A DNA stretch of 64,000 bases from an uncultured Clostridia bacterium (lineage in GTDB: Bacteria; Bacillota; Clostridia; Christensenellales; Borkfalkiaceae): positions 32,363-96,362 of the forward strand of contig CAMUFJ010000001.1 in assembly GCA_947088135.1 (NCBI GenBank), written 5' to 3'. A program made the position numbers and the translations under genes. Positions 17,751-26,828 of the stretch are shown in pieces; position 1 is the stretch's first letter; each line of letters begins with the position of its first letter. A model generated the notes under the pieces. It searched no databases and was not told where the DNA came from. It saw nothing but the letters and a program-made list of their open reading frames with translations.

Positions 17751-19898
17751 TTACTTGTTTTCGTCGCTGCCGAGAAGCTCCGCAATGGACGCGCCGCCGA
17801 AGCCGCCTTCGCTCCACTCTCTGAAATCTTCTTCCGAGCCGTACTCGCTGTGGCTGCCGCCGCGCTTACCGCCCTTTTTCTTGCCTCCCTTGCCGGCATT
17901 CTCGCTGCGCTCTTGAATGTATTCCACCTCGGGAGGAGTCTGCAACGCCTTGATCGAAAGGGTGATTTTACGCTCGTCGGGGTTAAACGCAAGGATCTGC
18001 GCGTCGATTTCCTGCCCGATGCTGAGAACGGACGTGGGATTTTCAAGCCACTCGTGAGAAATCTGCGAAACGTGAACCAAACCGTCGATTCCCTTTTCAA
18101 GCTCAACAAACGCGCCGAAAGGAACGATACGAACGACCTTTCCGTGAACGACGTCGCCCTCCGCATATTTGTCTGCGGCAAGATCCCAAGGCTGAGGCTG
18201 CAACTGCTTGTAGCCGATGGAAACCTTCTTGTTCTCTCTATCGATGCGAAGCACCTTGAACTCGTAGTGCTTACCGATTTCAAGCACGTCTTTTACTTCT
18301 TTTACGCCCGTCCAAGACAAGTCGGAAATGTGCGCGAGGCAATCGAAGCCGCCAACGGAAACGAACGCGCCGAAAGAAGTCGTTCTTTCAACCTTACCCT
18401 CTACAACGTCGCCCACCTGAATGGAATCGAAGAAAGCGTTATCCTTTTCCGCTTTCGCCGCTTCTCTTGCAATGCGCTCCGCTTCCAAAATAACGCGCTG
18501 GGAAGCGATGATCTCTTTTCTGCGCTCGCGACGAATCTCGATCAGTTTCAAACGGAGCTTTTTGCCCGTGAATTTGTCAAGCTCGCGCACGTAACCCTCG
18601 CGGATTTCTCTCGCGGGAACAAACACGGGATAGGTTCCGAGCTCGGCAGTCAAACCGCCCTTATTGAAGCCCGTGCAAGTAACGGTAAATTCCTTACCTG
18701 CCTCGATATCCTTCAAAAGAGCTTCTTCTTCCTTAACCTTTTTAACGGCCTTTTCGGAAAGCTTTACCTTGGGAGCGGTTTCCACGACCATCGTTTCGAT
18801 GTTCTCTTCCACTCTATTTGCGTATTTCTCGCGGGTGTACTCGTCGCAATCGAGATCGGCTTTGTCAATCAGAATTTCGCCCTTACCGGAAACGGAAACA
18901 TAAATTCCCTCGTCACGGGCGGACACGATTTTGACGGAAAGAATCTGTCCCTTACGGTAACGGACTTCCCGATCGATGTCCTCCACAACCTCCGCCATTG
19001 TCGGCGTTGCTACGCTCTCCGTAGCCGTCTTCTCAACGACTTCTTCCGTCGCCTTCCGTACTTCCGCGTTGTTTTCTGCCATCTTACAAAGAACCTCCTG
19101 AGTCTGCCAATCGGGTGTGCTTGCCCCGGCTATGACACCGACTCTTTTAAAAAATTTAATTTTTTCATATTTGAAATCGTCCGCACGCTCCAAGCGAATG
19201 ACGCACTTGCAGTGCGCAGACGCGATTTCCCTCAGCTTATCGGTATTGCTGCTGTTGCGACCGCCGATGACGAGAACAGCGTCGGATATCCGCGCAAGTT
19301 CTTCCGCCTCTTTTTGTCTGCATACAGTAGTATAACAAATTGTCTTAAAAATCTCAACTGATTTTAGACACTCTTTTTGAAGATTTTCGGTAATTTTTAA
19401 AAATCTTTCTTCGGAAAAGGTTGTTTGAGCCACAACTGCCACCGATTTTCCCCGTAAAACCGAAAAATCGTCCTCTTCCGACGAGAAAACGTAACTCTTG
19501 CCTAAGCACCAACCGATCAAGCCCTGCACTTCGGGATGCTCCCTATGCCCGATAATGACGACCGTCTTCCCCTCCGCACTCTTCCGTTCTACGATCTCCT
19601 GAGTGCGGTGAACGAACGAGCACGTGCAGTCGATAATGCGAATTTTCCTCTCCTCGCATTCCTTATATATAGACAGCCCGACACCGTGCGAGCGGACGAT
19701 GAGCGTCGCCCCGTCGGGCACTCCGCTCAGTTCGGTTACGGTCACGATCCCGCGCTCGGAGATTTTCTTTACGACTTCGCCGTTGTGGATCAGCTCGCCG
19801 AGCACGTAGGCGTTTTCCGCGGGAATGGACATTGCCGTGTCTACGGCGTGCTTGACTCCCACGCAAAATCCGCAGCTCTTCGCCACTAAAACCTGCAT
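17751..19898 (-). CDS. ispH: IspH-ribosomal protein S1 fusion
   Basis: A 715-residue bifunctional protein known from Clostridia. Residues 1-285 are 4-hydroxy-3-methylbut-2-enyl diphosphate reductase, the last step of the MEP isoprenoid route. The three cluster cysteines lie in SCGFCVGVKHA, DCTCSFVHR and TICYTTVCRQ, with GGRNSSNT and AGASTP downstream. Residues about 300-640 hold four S1 RNA-binding repeats; the last two (GDVVEGKVERTTSFGAFV and GDVVHGKVVRIVPFGAFV) are the best conserved. A Gly/Lys/Glu-rich tail ends the protein. It overlaps the plsC stop by one base (TGATG), so translation is coupled. Confidence 0.95.
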   Translation of the reverse strand: MQVLVAKSCGFCVGVKHAVDTAMSIPAENAYVLGELIHNGEVVKKISERGIVTVTELSGVPDGATLIVRSHGVGLSIYKECEERKIRIIDCTCSFVHRTQEIVERKSAEGKTVVIIGHREHPEVQGLIGWCLGKSYVFSSEEDDFSVLRGKSVAVVAQTTFSEERFLKITENLQKECLKSVEIFKTICYTTVCRQKEAEELARISDAVLVIGGRNSSNTDKLREIASAHCKCVIRLERADDFKYEKIKFFKRVGVIAGASTPDWQTQEVLCKMAENNAEVRKATEEVVEKTATESVATPTMAEVVEDIDREVRYRKGQILSVKIVSARDEGIYVSVSGKGEILIDKADLDCDEYTREKYANRVEENIETMVVETAPKVKLSEKAVKKVKEEEALLKDIEAGKEFTVTCTGFNKGGLTAELGTYPVFVPAREIREGYVRELDKFTGKKLRLKLIEIRRERRKEIIASQRVILEAERIAREAAKAEKDNAFFDSIQVGDVVEGKVERTTSFGAFVSVGGFDCLAHISDLSWTGVKEVKDVLEIGKHYEFKVLRIDRENKKVSIGYKQLQPQPWDLAADKYAEGDVVHGKVVRIVPFGAFVELEKGIDGLVHVSQISHEWLENPTSVLSIGQEIDAQILAFNPDERKITLSIKALQTPPEVEYIQERSENAGKGGKKKGGKRGGSHSEYGSEEDFREWSEGGFGGASIAELLGSDENK

Positions 19899-20689
19899 CA
19901 GCCCTTTTCCTTCTTCTTTTTATTCTTTTTTTTGTTCTTCTTTTCCGCAAGCATGGCACGATGCTCGGCGCGCAACTCGTAGAGCCTGTTTTTCAATTTT
20001 TCCTCTGCCTCGGCGTAATCCTCGGGAGTCAACTTCCTGTCGTAATACTCGCTCAGTTCCATCGGTTCGCCAAACACGACGTGCGTCATATGAAAGAGGC
20101 GCGGGCGGGAGCAAATGACAAAGGGAATAATGGGCGTTTTGGTTTTAATGGCAAAAATCGCCGCACCGCCGTGAAAAGGCAAAAATTCCTCTCCCGAACC
20201 GCGATTCCGCGTACCCTCGGGAAAAAGCGACACCTTTTCTCCGTTCCGAAGCACTTTCATGGCGTCCATGATCGTGCGCACGTCGGAGCCATCGCGCATT
20301 GCGCCGATTGCACCCAGTCTGCGCGCAATGTAGCCCACAACGGGAGCTTCGAGGATCGATTGCTTGGAAAGGAAGTGAATCCCCTCCTTCGTTGTGCGGG
20401 CAACGTAGAATATGTCGAACATATGCAAGTGGTTCCCCACATATATATATGCGCCCGGCCCCACTTTCTTGTATCCGTACATTTTAAAAGGATACAAAAA
20501 ACGGTGAATGGGATACCCGATAAAGCGCAAAAAGTTCATAAAAGGCATTTTGTGCAAGCCTTTTTTATTGGCGGGCACGATCAGCCGATACTGCTTTGCC
20601 CACTTTTTTTGCTTTTTCTCACGCCTTTTGCGCGCTTTTTCCGCTTTTTTTTGTTGTTTCGGCGTCAGTTCCGCCTTCGTTTCGTCCAT
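19898..20689 (-). CDS. plsC: 1-acyl-sn-glycerol-3-phosphate acyltransferase
   Basis: Makes phosphatidic acid at the membrane. The 263 residues show the acyltransferase motifs NHLHMFD (HX4D) and FPEGTRNR at normal spacing, plus a membrane-associating hydrophobic stretch. Both ends are strikingly basic: about 35 Lys/Arg-rich residues at the N-terminus (KKAEKARKRREKKQKK) and a Lys/Asn-rich C-terminus. It starts right after the cytidylate kinase stop (20690) and overlaps ispH by one base. cmk-plsC-ispH-rpsA is a common Firmicutes order. Confidence 0.93.
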   Translation of the reverse strand: MDETKAELTPKQQKKAEKARKRREKKQKKWAKQYRLIVPANKKGLHKMPFMNFLRFIGYPIHRFLYPFKMYGYKKVGPGAYIYVGNHLHMFDIFYVARTTKEGIHFLSKQSILEAPVVGYIARRLGAIGAMRDGSDVRTIMDAMKVLRNGEKVSLFPEGTRNRGSGEEFLPFHGGAAIFAIKTKTPIIPFVICSRPRLFHMTHVVFGEPMELSEYYDRKLTPEDYAEAEEKLKNRLYELRAEHRAMLAEKKNKKKNKKKKEKG

Positions 20690-21697
20690 TTAAATCCGCT
20701 CCTGAATCTTGCTCTTTAAAAAAGCAAGCACCTCTTCAATCGACATGGAAGAAGTGTCTATCTCCTCCGCGTCCTCAGCCCTCTTCAAGGGAGCAAATTC
20801 GCGGGAAGAATCTTGCTCGTCCCGCAAAACGATCTCCGCTTTGAGCTTTTCCAAATCCACCTCGTAGCCCTTTGCTTTGAGCTCGTCAAAGCGACGCTTG
20901 GCTCTCACGTCTGCACTTGCAGTGAGAAAAAACTTGAAATCTGCGGCAGGCAATACGTAAGTGCCGATGTCCCTGCCGTCCAAAACGCAGGAGATCCGCC
21001 CCGCGATTTCACGCTGTTTCTCCACCATTTTGATGCGCACGCAGGGATATTTGGACACGGTGGAAGCCGCCATCGAAACGCGCGGCTCGCGAATTTCTTC
21101 GGAAACGTCAAGTCCGTCCAGAATCGTGCGTTGACCGCCGTTTGCATAATCGATATCGAGGGATAAACCATGCATGAGCTCGCAAATCGCAACTTCGTCG
21201 TTTAAGTCCGCACCCTCTTTTAAAGCCTTTAACGCGCAAGCACGATACATCGCGCCCGTATCGAGATACAATATTTTATAATCGCGGGCAAGCCGCTTGG
21301 CAAGCGTGGATTTTCCGCTTCCCGCAGGACCGTCGATGGCAATATTGATTTTCTTCGTAATATCTTTTCTCAAAGACAGTGCGCCGCGCAAATAGACGTG
21401 TTTGGGCTGAATATTCTTTTCCACGAAAATCATCACGCGGATACAAAGCTGCAACCCGCCTTCTATATCGGGCTCTACGGCGGAAAACAGCGAACAGCCC
21501 TCGAAACCCGCTTCGCGCGCCGCCTTTGCAGGATAATACGAATGAATATCCGACGTGCTCGAAAATACGATGCTGAGGATCTCTTCCCGCTTGATTTCGT
21601 TTTGGGAAACGACCTCTGCCAAAAGCTCCTTTACTGCGTTGCGGATTTCCGTTTTGTCGTCGCAGAGAATCGTCGTTGCGCCGCGAATTACCGTCAT
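20690..21697 (-). CDS. cmk: AroH-type chorismate mutase fused to cytidylate kinase
   Basis: One 335-residue frame joins two enzymes. Residues 1-112 match the AroH fold: IRGATT at the N-terminus, STSDIHSYYPAKAAR, VEPDIEGGL, the catalytic CIRVM arginine and HVYLRGALSLR. Residues 115-335 are CMP kinase: IDGPAGSGKSTLAKRLA P-loop, LDTGAMYRA, DGRDIGTYV and RDEQDSSR. The join is short (about RKDITKK), with no stop or frameshift between the parts. The ribosome site GGAGG and a promoter lie upstream. Active-site residues appear intact in both halves, so both activities are expected. Confidence 0.92.
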   Translation of the reverse strand: MTVIRGATTILCDDKTEIRNAVKELLAEVVSQNEIKREEILSIVFSSTSDIHSYYPAKAAREAGFEGCSLFSAVEPDIEGGLQLCIRVMIFVEKNIQPKHVYLRGALSLRKDITKKINIAIDGPAGSGKSTLAKRLARDYKILYLDTGAMYRACALKALKEGADLNDEVAICELMHGLSLDIDYANGGQRTILDGLDVSEEIREPRVSMAASTVSKYPCVRIKMVEKQREIAGRISCVLDGRDIGTYVLPAADFKFFLTASADVRAKRRFDELKAKGYEVDLEKLKAEIVLRDEQDSSREFAPLKRAEDAEEIDTSSMSIEEVLAFLKSKIQERI

Positions 21698-21723
21698 GTC
21701 AAGTCCTCCAAAAGTATAAAAAA

Positions 21724-21752
21724 AGTATAGTAAAAAACCGTTAGAATGTCAA
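21724..21752 (-). promoter_or_regulatory. promoter of the aroH-cmk operon
   Basis: Minus strand TTGACA (21747-21752), 17 bases, TATACT (21724-21729), about 27 bases before the start codon. Confidence 0.75.
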
Positions 21753-21804
21753 GCAAAACAACAAAATAGTTATATTATGTCTGACATAGTACTATGCAAA
21801 ATTA

Positions 21805-23025
21805 CTATATTATCGTATTTCCCGCCAAAAATCCCGTTGAGAACGCAATTTGCAAGTTAAATCCGCCCGTAAATGCGTCTACGTCCAAAACTTCGCCGCA
21901 AAAGCGCAACCCAGCAATCCGTTTACTCTCCATCGTTTTAGGATTGATTTCTTTTACGTCCACTCCGCCCGCCGTGACGACCGCTTCACTAAATCCCCGC
22001 AAGGACTTTGGCGTAAGCGGGAACGCTTTTAAAGCGCGCAACAATCCTTCCCGCATCTGCCTTGTAACGGAGTTCGCGCGTACGTCGGGCGAAATCCCTG
22101 CGTGTTTGAGGAGGCACGCACCGAGACCGACCGGCAACAGTCCTTTGACAATATTTTTCAAGCTTTCGTTTTTGCGTTCGCCGAAATCCCGTAACAGCCT
22201 TGCATTCAGCGTCTTTTCGTCGAGTGCAGGTTTGAAATCGATCGTAAACGAAACTTCACGCAACGGTATACGGTTGATTTCCGCAGAAAGCGAAAGCACG
22301 AGAGGACCGCTGATGCCGTAATGCGTAATTAGCATTTCCCCCATGCGCGACGAAATGATTTTCCCGCCGTGTTTTGCCGTGAGAACGACGTTTTTCAAGG
22401 AAATTCCCTGCGCCGAAGAAAGATCTTCGCCGACCGCTATCCCCACCAGGGAGGGAACGGGAGAAACAAGTGAATGCCCCGCTTCCGCCGCAAAGCGATA
22501 TCCGTCGCCGGTAGAGCCAGTAGCGGGATAGGAAATTCCGCCCGTCGCCACAATCACGCAATCGCATTCATGAACGCATCCGTTTGAAATCACGCCCGTC
22601 ACAGCATTGTTTTCGATCGTTATACGCTCCACAGTTTCATTGAGCCGTACTTCTGCCCCGACGCTTCTGCACGCCCGTTCCAAGGTCTTGGTGACGTCGC
22701 TCGCGTGGTCGGTAATAGGAAAAACGCGATTACCGCGCTCCACTTTGAGCGGTAAACCAAACGCTTCCATAAAGGACATGGTTCGTTCCGCAGGAAAAGC
22801 GTATGCCGCACCCGTCATAAATTTGCTTCCGTGAACGACATTCTGCAAAAAAACATCGGGCGGGCAGTCGTTGGTGAGATTGCACCGCCCCTTTCCCGTG
22901 ATATATATTTTTTTGCCCAGCTTTTCGTTTTTTTCGAGGAGGAGCGTTTCGTTTCCGTTTTTCGCGCTCGCATAAGCCGCCATGAGCCCAGACGCGCCGC
23001 CCCCTATCACAATCACCCGCTTCAC
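21805..23025 (-). CDS. BaiN/HI0933-family FAD-dependent oxidoreductase
   Basis: Flavoprotein of 406 residues. The dinucleotide motif VIGGGASGLMAAYASAKNG opens the protein. GKGRCNLTN follows at about 45, and the family's closing segments (GGVDVKEINPKTMESK and FCGEVLDVDAFTGGFN) are present. The GTG at 23025 is chosen because AAAGGTGG lies 5 bases upstream; the frame also allows a GTG at 23034. Its neighbourhood with cmk-plsC-ispH is a known syntenic arrangement. The substrate is unknown; bile-acid reduction by a homologue does not transfer automatically. Confidence 0.9.
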   Translation of the reverse strand: MKRVIVIGGGASGLMAAYASAKNGNETLLLEKNEKLGKKIYITGKGRCNLTNDCPPDVFLQNVVHGSKFMTGAAYAFPAERTMSFMEAFGLPLKVERGNRVFPITDHASDVTKTLERACRSVGAEVRLNETVERITIENNAVTGVISNGCVHECDCVIVATGGISYPATGSTGDGYRFAAEAGHSLVSPVPSLVGIAVGEDLSSAQGISLKNVVLTAKHGGKIISSRMGEMLITHYGISGPLVLSLSAEINRIPLREVSFTIDFKPALDEKTLNARLLRDFGERKNESLKNIVKGLLPVGLGACLLKHAGISPDVRANSVTRQMREGLLRALKAFPLTPKSLRGFSEAVVTAGGVDVKEINPKTMESKRIAGLRFCGEVLDVDAFTGGFNLQIAFSTGFLAGNTII

Positions 23026-23106
23026 GGCTTCCACCTTTCAAGCAAACCGTTCGCTATCAAATTGATGTTAAATCCGACTGCACATCCCGCTCGAGAGAAT
23101 GCCGAG

Positions 23107-23130
23107 GCGAGAGTCCGTAGACCCTCGCCT
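23107..23130. other. stem-loop between BaiN and the decarboxylase operon
   Basis: AGGCGAGaGTC and GACcCTCGCCT form a strong stem around a 4-base loop (approximate span). No U-run follows on either strand, so it is not a standard terminator; it may protect the 3' end of the decarboxylase transcript. Confidence 0.4.
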
Positions 23131-23174
23131 TCGATTCCGTCGTCATTTGTCAATAATCGTTTCATGATCTCAAT

Positions 23175-24593
23175 TTAAACGGGATACACGCCCGTTTTCG
23201 CCAAGTCGTTATCCACACCCTCGTTCTTTGCTTTTCTCCACTTGAAGAAATTCTCCGCAACCTCGGGGAAAGAAGCATAGGACAAAACGTCCTCTTCCTG
23301 CGTGTAATAACCCTTTTCCACAACCTCGGCTTTGAGCTTTTCATACTCGGGCGCAAGATCGTCTGCGGGGCGATAGGTGATACGCTTTTCACCCTTTAAT
23401 ACAATTTTCGCGACCTCTTCATCGATCGGCATAGGAAGCTGACCGTATTTCCCCGCGAACAAGTCGCGCGTTTCCTTCGTGACCATTTTATAGCGTTCAC
23501 CCATAACAACGTTCATAACGGCTTGCGTACCGACGATTTGCGAACTGGGCGTAACGAGCGGCGGATAACCGCAATCCTTGCGGACGTTTGGCACTTCCGC
23601 GAGCACTTCGGGAAGCTTCTCCTCTTTGCCTGCCTTTTTGAGCTGATTCATGAGGTTGGAAAGCATTCCGCCGGGCACTTGATAGATGAGCGTGTTGACG
23701 TCCACTTGGCGCACCTTGGGGTTGAGCGAGCCCTCTTTTTCGAGCTCCGCGGCAACTTTTTTGAAGTGTGCCGCAATCGGAATAAGCTTTTCGAGCGAAA
23801 TACCCGTATCGAATTCCGTCCCTTTAAGCGTTGCAACAAGCGGTTCCGTAGCGGGCTGAGAAGTCCCGTTTGCAAGCGGCGAAAGCGCGGTATCGACAAT
23901 GTCCACCCCCGCCTGAATCGCCATGAGATTAACCATATCTCCCGTACCCGTCGTGTTGTGGGTGTGCAAATGAATCTTCGTTTCGGGGCGAAGCTCCTTT
24001 TTGAGCGCCGATACAAGTTCGTATGCGTCGAACGGCAACAAAAGGTTTGCCATGTCCTTGATGCAGATATTGTCCGCACCCATGCTTTCGTAAGTCTTTG
24101 CAAGCTTCACGAAATATTCGAGCGTATGAACGGGGCTCGTGGTGTAAGAAATCGCCGCCTCGCATACCCCCTCATACTTCTCGCCGTATTTTTTGATCGC
24201 CTTCATAGACGCTTCGATGTTTCTCGGATCGTTGAGCGCGTCGAATACGCGAATCACGCGGACGCCGTTCTCAAAAGATTTCTCTACGACCTTTTCCACA
24301 AGATCGTCCGCATAATTACGATAGCCGAGCAAATTTTGTCCGCGCAAGAGCATTTGAATGGGCGTCTTTTTCAAATATTTCCGAAGCGTACGCAAACGCT
24401 CCCACGGATCTTCGTTCAAAAAGCGCATACAGGAATCGAACGTCGCGCCGCCCCAGCCTTCGAGAGAATAATAACCGATATCGTCGAGCTGTTCAAGCAC
24501 GGGAATCATCTGCTCCGTGCGCATACGCGTTGCCGCGTGCGATTGGTGCGCGTCACGCAGAATTGTATCCATGATCATTACTTTTTTAGCCAT
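23175..24593 (-). CDS. oadA: oxaloacetate decarboxylase alpha / pyruvate carboxylase B-type carboxyltransferase
   Basis: Transfers a carboxyl group between a 2-oxo acid and carboxybiotin. The 472 residues are the TIM-barrel carboxyltransferase and post-barrel domain only. DTILRDAHQS, GGATFDSCMRFLNEDPWERL, the metal-binding HLHTHNTTG and the catalytic-lysine region (CIKDMANLL) are visible. There is no attached biotin domain; the carrier is encoded separately at 26110. It is the last gene of the decarboxylase operon. Confidence 0.92.
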   Translation of the reverse strand: MAKKVMIMDTILRDAHQSHAATRMRTEQMIPVLEQLDDIGYYSLEGWGGATFDSCMRFLNEDPWERLRTLRKYLKKTPIQMLLRGQNLLGYRNYADDLVEKVVEKSFENGVRVIRVFDALNDPRNIEASMKAIKKYGEKYEGVCEAAISYTTSPVHTLEYFVKLAKTYESMGADNICIKDMANLLLPFDAYELVSALKKELRPETKIHLHTHNTTGTGDMVNLMAIQAGVDIVDTALSPLANGTSQPATEPLVATLKGTEFDTGISLEKLIPIAAHFKKVAAELEKEGSLNPKVRQVDVNTLIYQVPGGMLSNLMNQLKKAGKEEKLPEVLAEVPNVRKDCGYPPLVTPSSQIVGTQAVMNVVMGERYKMVTKETRDLFAGKYGQLPMPIDEEVAKIVLKGEKRITYRPADDLAPEYEKLKAEVVEKGYYTQEEDVLSYASFPEVAENFFKWRKAKNEGVDNDLAKTGVYPV

Positions 24594-24641
24594 AATTAAC
24601 TCCGTTGCGGGAAAACCCGCGTAACTCGTTTTACTAATTTA

Positions 24642-26093
24642 TCAACCGAAGCACGCAAGCAGGATACCTGCCGCCAAAGCCGAACCGATAACCCCCGCCA
24701 CATTGGGTCCCATAGCGTGCATCAGCAAATGGTTCTGAGGATCGGTTTCCCGCCCGACGTCCTCCGAAATACGCGCCGCCATAGGCACCGCCGAAACGCC
24801 CGCCGAACCGATAAGAGGATTGATTTGTCCTTTCGTGACCTTGCACATAAGTTTGGCAACGAGAAGTCCGCCGATCGTTCCGAGATAGAATGCGATGATA
24901 CCGATTGCAAGAATCCCAAGCGTTTGCGCGGAAAGGAAAATTTCCCCCTTCGCCTTGCAACCGACGGCGATCCCCAAGAAAATAGTGACCGTATTGATAA
25001 GTCCGTTTTGCGCCTGCGAGGAAAGCCGTTCCACCACGCCCGACTCACGGAACAAATTGCCGAGCATCAGCATGCCGAGAAGCGGAATCGCGTCCGGCAA
25101 CAATAACCCCACAACCAAAGTCACCGCCACGGGGAAAATGATTTTCTCCGCTTTGGAAACTTGCCGCAACGGCTTCATGCGAATCGCGCGCTCCTTTTTG
25201 GTGGTAAGCAACCGCATAACGGGTTTTTGAATTGCGGGGATAAGCGCCATGTACGAGTACGCCGCGATTGCGATTGTAGGAACAAGGTTCTCCGCAAGCA
25301 TTTTGGAAACATAGATCGCAGTAGGGCCGTCCGCACCGCCGATGATAGCGATCGCCGCAGCCGCCGCCCCCGTAAAGCCGAGGAGCACGGCGCCGAAGAG
25401 CGCCACGAAAATACCGAACTGCGCGCCCGCGCCGATGAGCATACTCTTGGGGTTTGCGATCAAAGGACCGAAGTCGGTCATTGCGCCGATTCCAAGGAAA
25501 ATGAGCGGGGGATAAATAACCTTATCAACGCCGTAGTAGAGATACCACAAGAGTCCGCGCCCCGTTACCGATTCATAGGTTTCGAGCAAAACGATCGTAT
25601 TGCTGTTGAAGGTCGTCACCCCTTCCGCAACCGCGCCTTGAATGTAGCCCGATAAGGAATACAGTGCGTTAAACTCCGAATACGACATAGTAGACGCAAC
25701 GCCGTTTTTCAAAGCTTCGAAATCCGCATAATACGTCACGATATCGCTTTGCAAAAATCCGTCGCGAATATAAATCAACGCATCGGGGTTTCCGTTCAAT
25801 ACGTATGCCCCAACGTTTTCGATTTCGCCTTGAATACCAAGCGTGAGCGACGTATCGGGCGTTTCGTATCTACCCCACAAAATTGCTTCCGCTCCCGGCA
25901 AATTGATCAGAAACATTCCGAACGCAATGGGGAGCAAGAGCATCGGCTCGTACTTTTTCACTATGGCAAGAAACATGAGCACGAAAGAGATGAGCAGCAT
26001 AACGTAGTTCTGCCACCCTCCCTGAGAAATGCCCATGGACTCCCATAGGTTGGAAAAGATCGATCCGACCTCAATCAATAAATTACTTTGCAT
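24642..26093 (-). CDS. oadB: sodium-translocating decarboxylase beta subunit
   Basis: Membrane subunit that decarboxylates carboxybiotin and pumps sodium outward. The 483 residues contain about ten hydrophobic segments. The family's conserved GAMTDFGPLIANP aspartate and GGADGPTAIYVS motifs are intact. A roughly 110-residue segment between the first helices and the core (about 65-180) is longer than in classic OadB. It lies directly downstream of the biotin carrier gene. Confidence 0.93.
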   Translation of the reverse strand: MQSNLLIEVGSIFSNLWESMGISQGGWQNYVMLLISFVLMFLAIVKKYEPMLLLPIAFGMFLINLPGAEAILWGRYETPDTSLTLGIQGEIENVGAYVLNGNPDALIYIRDGFLQSDIVTYYADFEALKNGVASTMSYSEFNALYSLSGYIQGAVAEGVTTFNSNTIVLLETYESVTGRGLLWYLYYGVDKVIYPPLIFLGIGAMTDFGPLIANPKSMLIGAGAQFGIFVALFGAVLLGFTGAAAAAIAIIGGADGPTAIYVSKMLAENLVPTIAIAAYSYMALIPAIQKPVMRLLTTKKERAIRMKPLRQVSKAEKIIFPVAVTLVVGLLLPDAIPLLGMLMLGNLFRESGVVERLSSQAQNGLINTVTIFLGIAVGCKAKGEIFLSAQTLGILAIGIIAFYLGTIGGLLVAKLMCKVTKGQINPLIGSAGVSAVPMAARISEDVGRETDPQNHLLMHAMGPNVAGVIGSALAAGILLACFG

Positions 26094-26109
26094 GAAACGC
26101 TCCGTAAAA

Positions 26110-26463
26110 TCAGGAAATTACCGCGAGTACGGCGTCAGACTCCACATTTGCACCCTTCGCCACATTCACTGTTACCGTACCGTCGCAGGGCGCAGTAATG
26201 TCGTTATCCATTTTCATGGCTTCAAGCACGAGAATCGGCTGATCTTTCTTCACCTGCGCACCGTTCTGCACGAGCACGTTTTTGATAAGACCGGGGAAAG
26301 GAGAAACGACCTTCGTCCCCGTCGCGCTTGCCGCCGGCGCAGCCGCCGCTGCGGGCGCAGACGCCGCAAGCGGAACAGCAGTTTTGGGAGATTCGGTCGC
26401 CCCGACCTCGTCTACGCCTACTTCGTATTGTTTTCCGTTTACCGTAATAATAAAGTTACGCAT
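26110..26463 (-). CDS. biotin carboxyl carrier protein of the decarboxylase
   Basis: A 117-residue carrier. The C-terminal biotinyl domain (about 48-117) has the biotinylated lysine in EAMKMDN. An Ala/Pro-rich flexible linker (about 25-48) precedes it, as in transcarboxylase 1.3S and GcdC subunits. It shuttles carboxybiotin between the soluble carboxyltransferases and OadB. Short gaps on both sides (16 bases each) mark it as an operon member. Confidence 0.95.
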   Translation of the reverse strand: MRNFIITVNGKQYEVGVDEVGATESPKTAVPLAASAPAAAAAPAASATGTKVVSPFPGLIKNVLVQNGAQVKKDQPILVLEAMKMDNDITAPCDGTVTVNVAKGANVESDAVLAVIS

Positions 26464-26479
26464 TTTTTATCGCTCCCGA

Positions 26480-26818
26480 TTATAATTTTTTTATTCTTCT
26501 TACCACGAAATCGCATTTCGTGTTTTCGCCCTCGTAATAGGCGGAAATTGCCGCTGTGATTACGGCAATCAGCTCGTCGTCCGTTTGTTCCTGTTTATGT
26601 GCTTTATTGGGCTTCGCAGCATCCTTAACGGTTGCGGACTTCCCCTTTTTCTTCCCATTGATCACCGACATGATTTTTCCGAGCCCGGTAAAGAGCAAGA
26701 TCATGATTACGATCCCGAGAAAAACGAACGCAAAGCCGAACACCGCCATGAACGCGCCTTCCCCGATGTCGTACTTCGGCCAATTTTCAAAGAGCCCCGC
26801 AAGCAAAGCGTTTCCCAT
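26480..26818 (-). CDS. decarboxylase gamma (OadG-type) subunit
   Basis: A 112-residue single-helix membrane protein that likely holds the complex together. A hydrophobic helix (about 20-50, FMAVFGFAFVFLGIVIMILLF) is followed by a Lys-rich cytosolic segment, and the C-terminus (ITAAISAYYEG) is typical of OadG-like proteins. The ATG at 26818 follows AAGGAGG; the frame to 26857 overlaps the upstream gene and is rejected. Confidence 0.88.
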   Translation of the reverse strand: MGNALLAGLFENWPKYDIGEGAFMAVFGFAFVFLGIVIMILLFTGLGKIMSVINGKKKGKSATVKDAAKPNKAHKQEQTDDELIAVITAAISAYYEGENTKCDFVVRRIKKL

Positions 26819-26828
26819 GCAACCCTCC

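Noticed and set aside
17850..19361. 503-codon plus-strand frame opposite ispH-rpsA
   Set aside because: Long but antisense to a clear fusion gene; composition is that of a shadow frame and no ribosome site was seen.
21765..21800. Terminator after the BaiN-type gene
   Set aside because: CATAGTACTATG and neighbours can fold, but the stem is weak and AT-rich with no definite U-run; evidence too thin to list.
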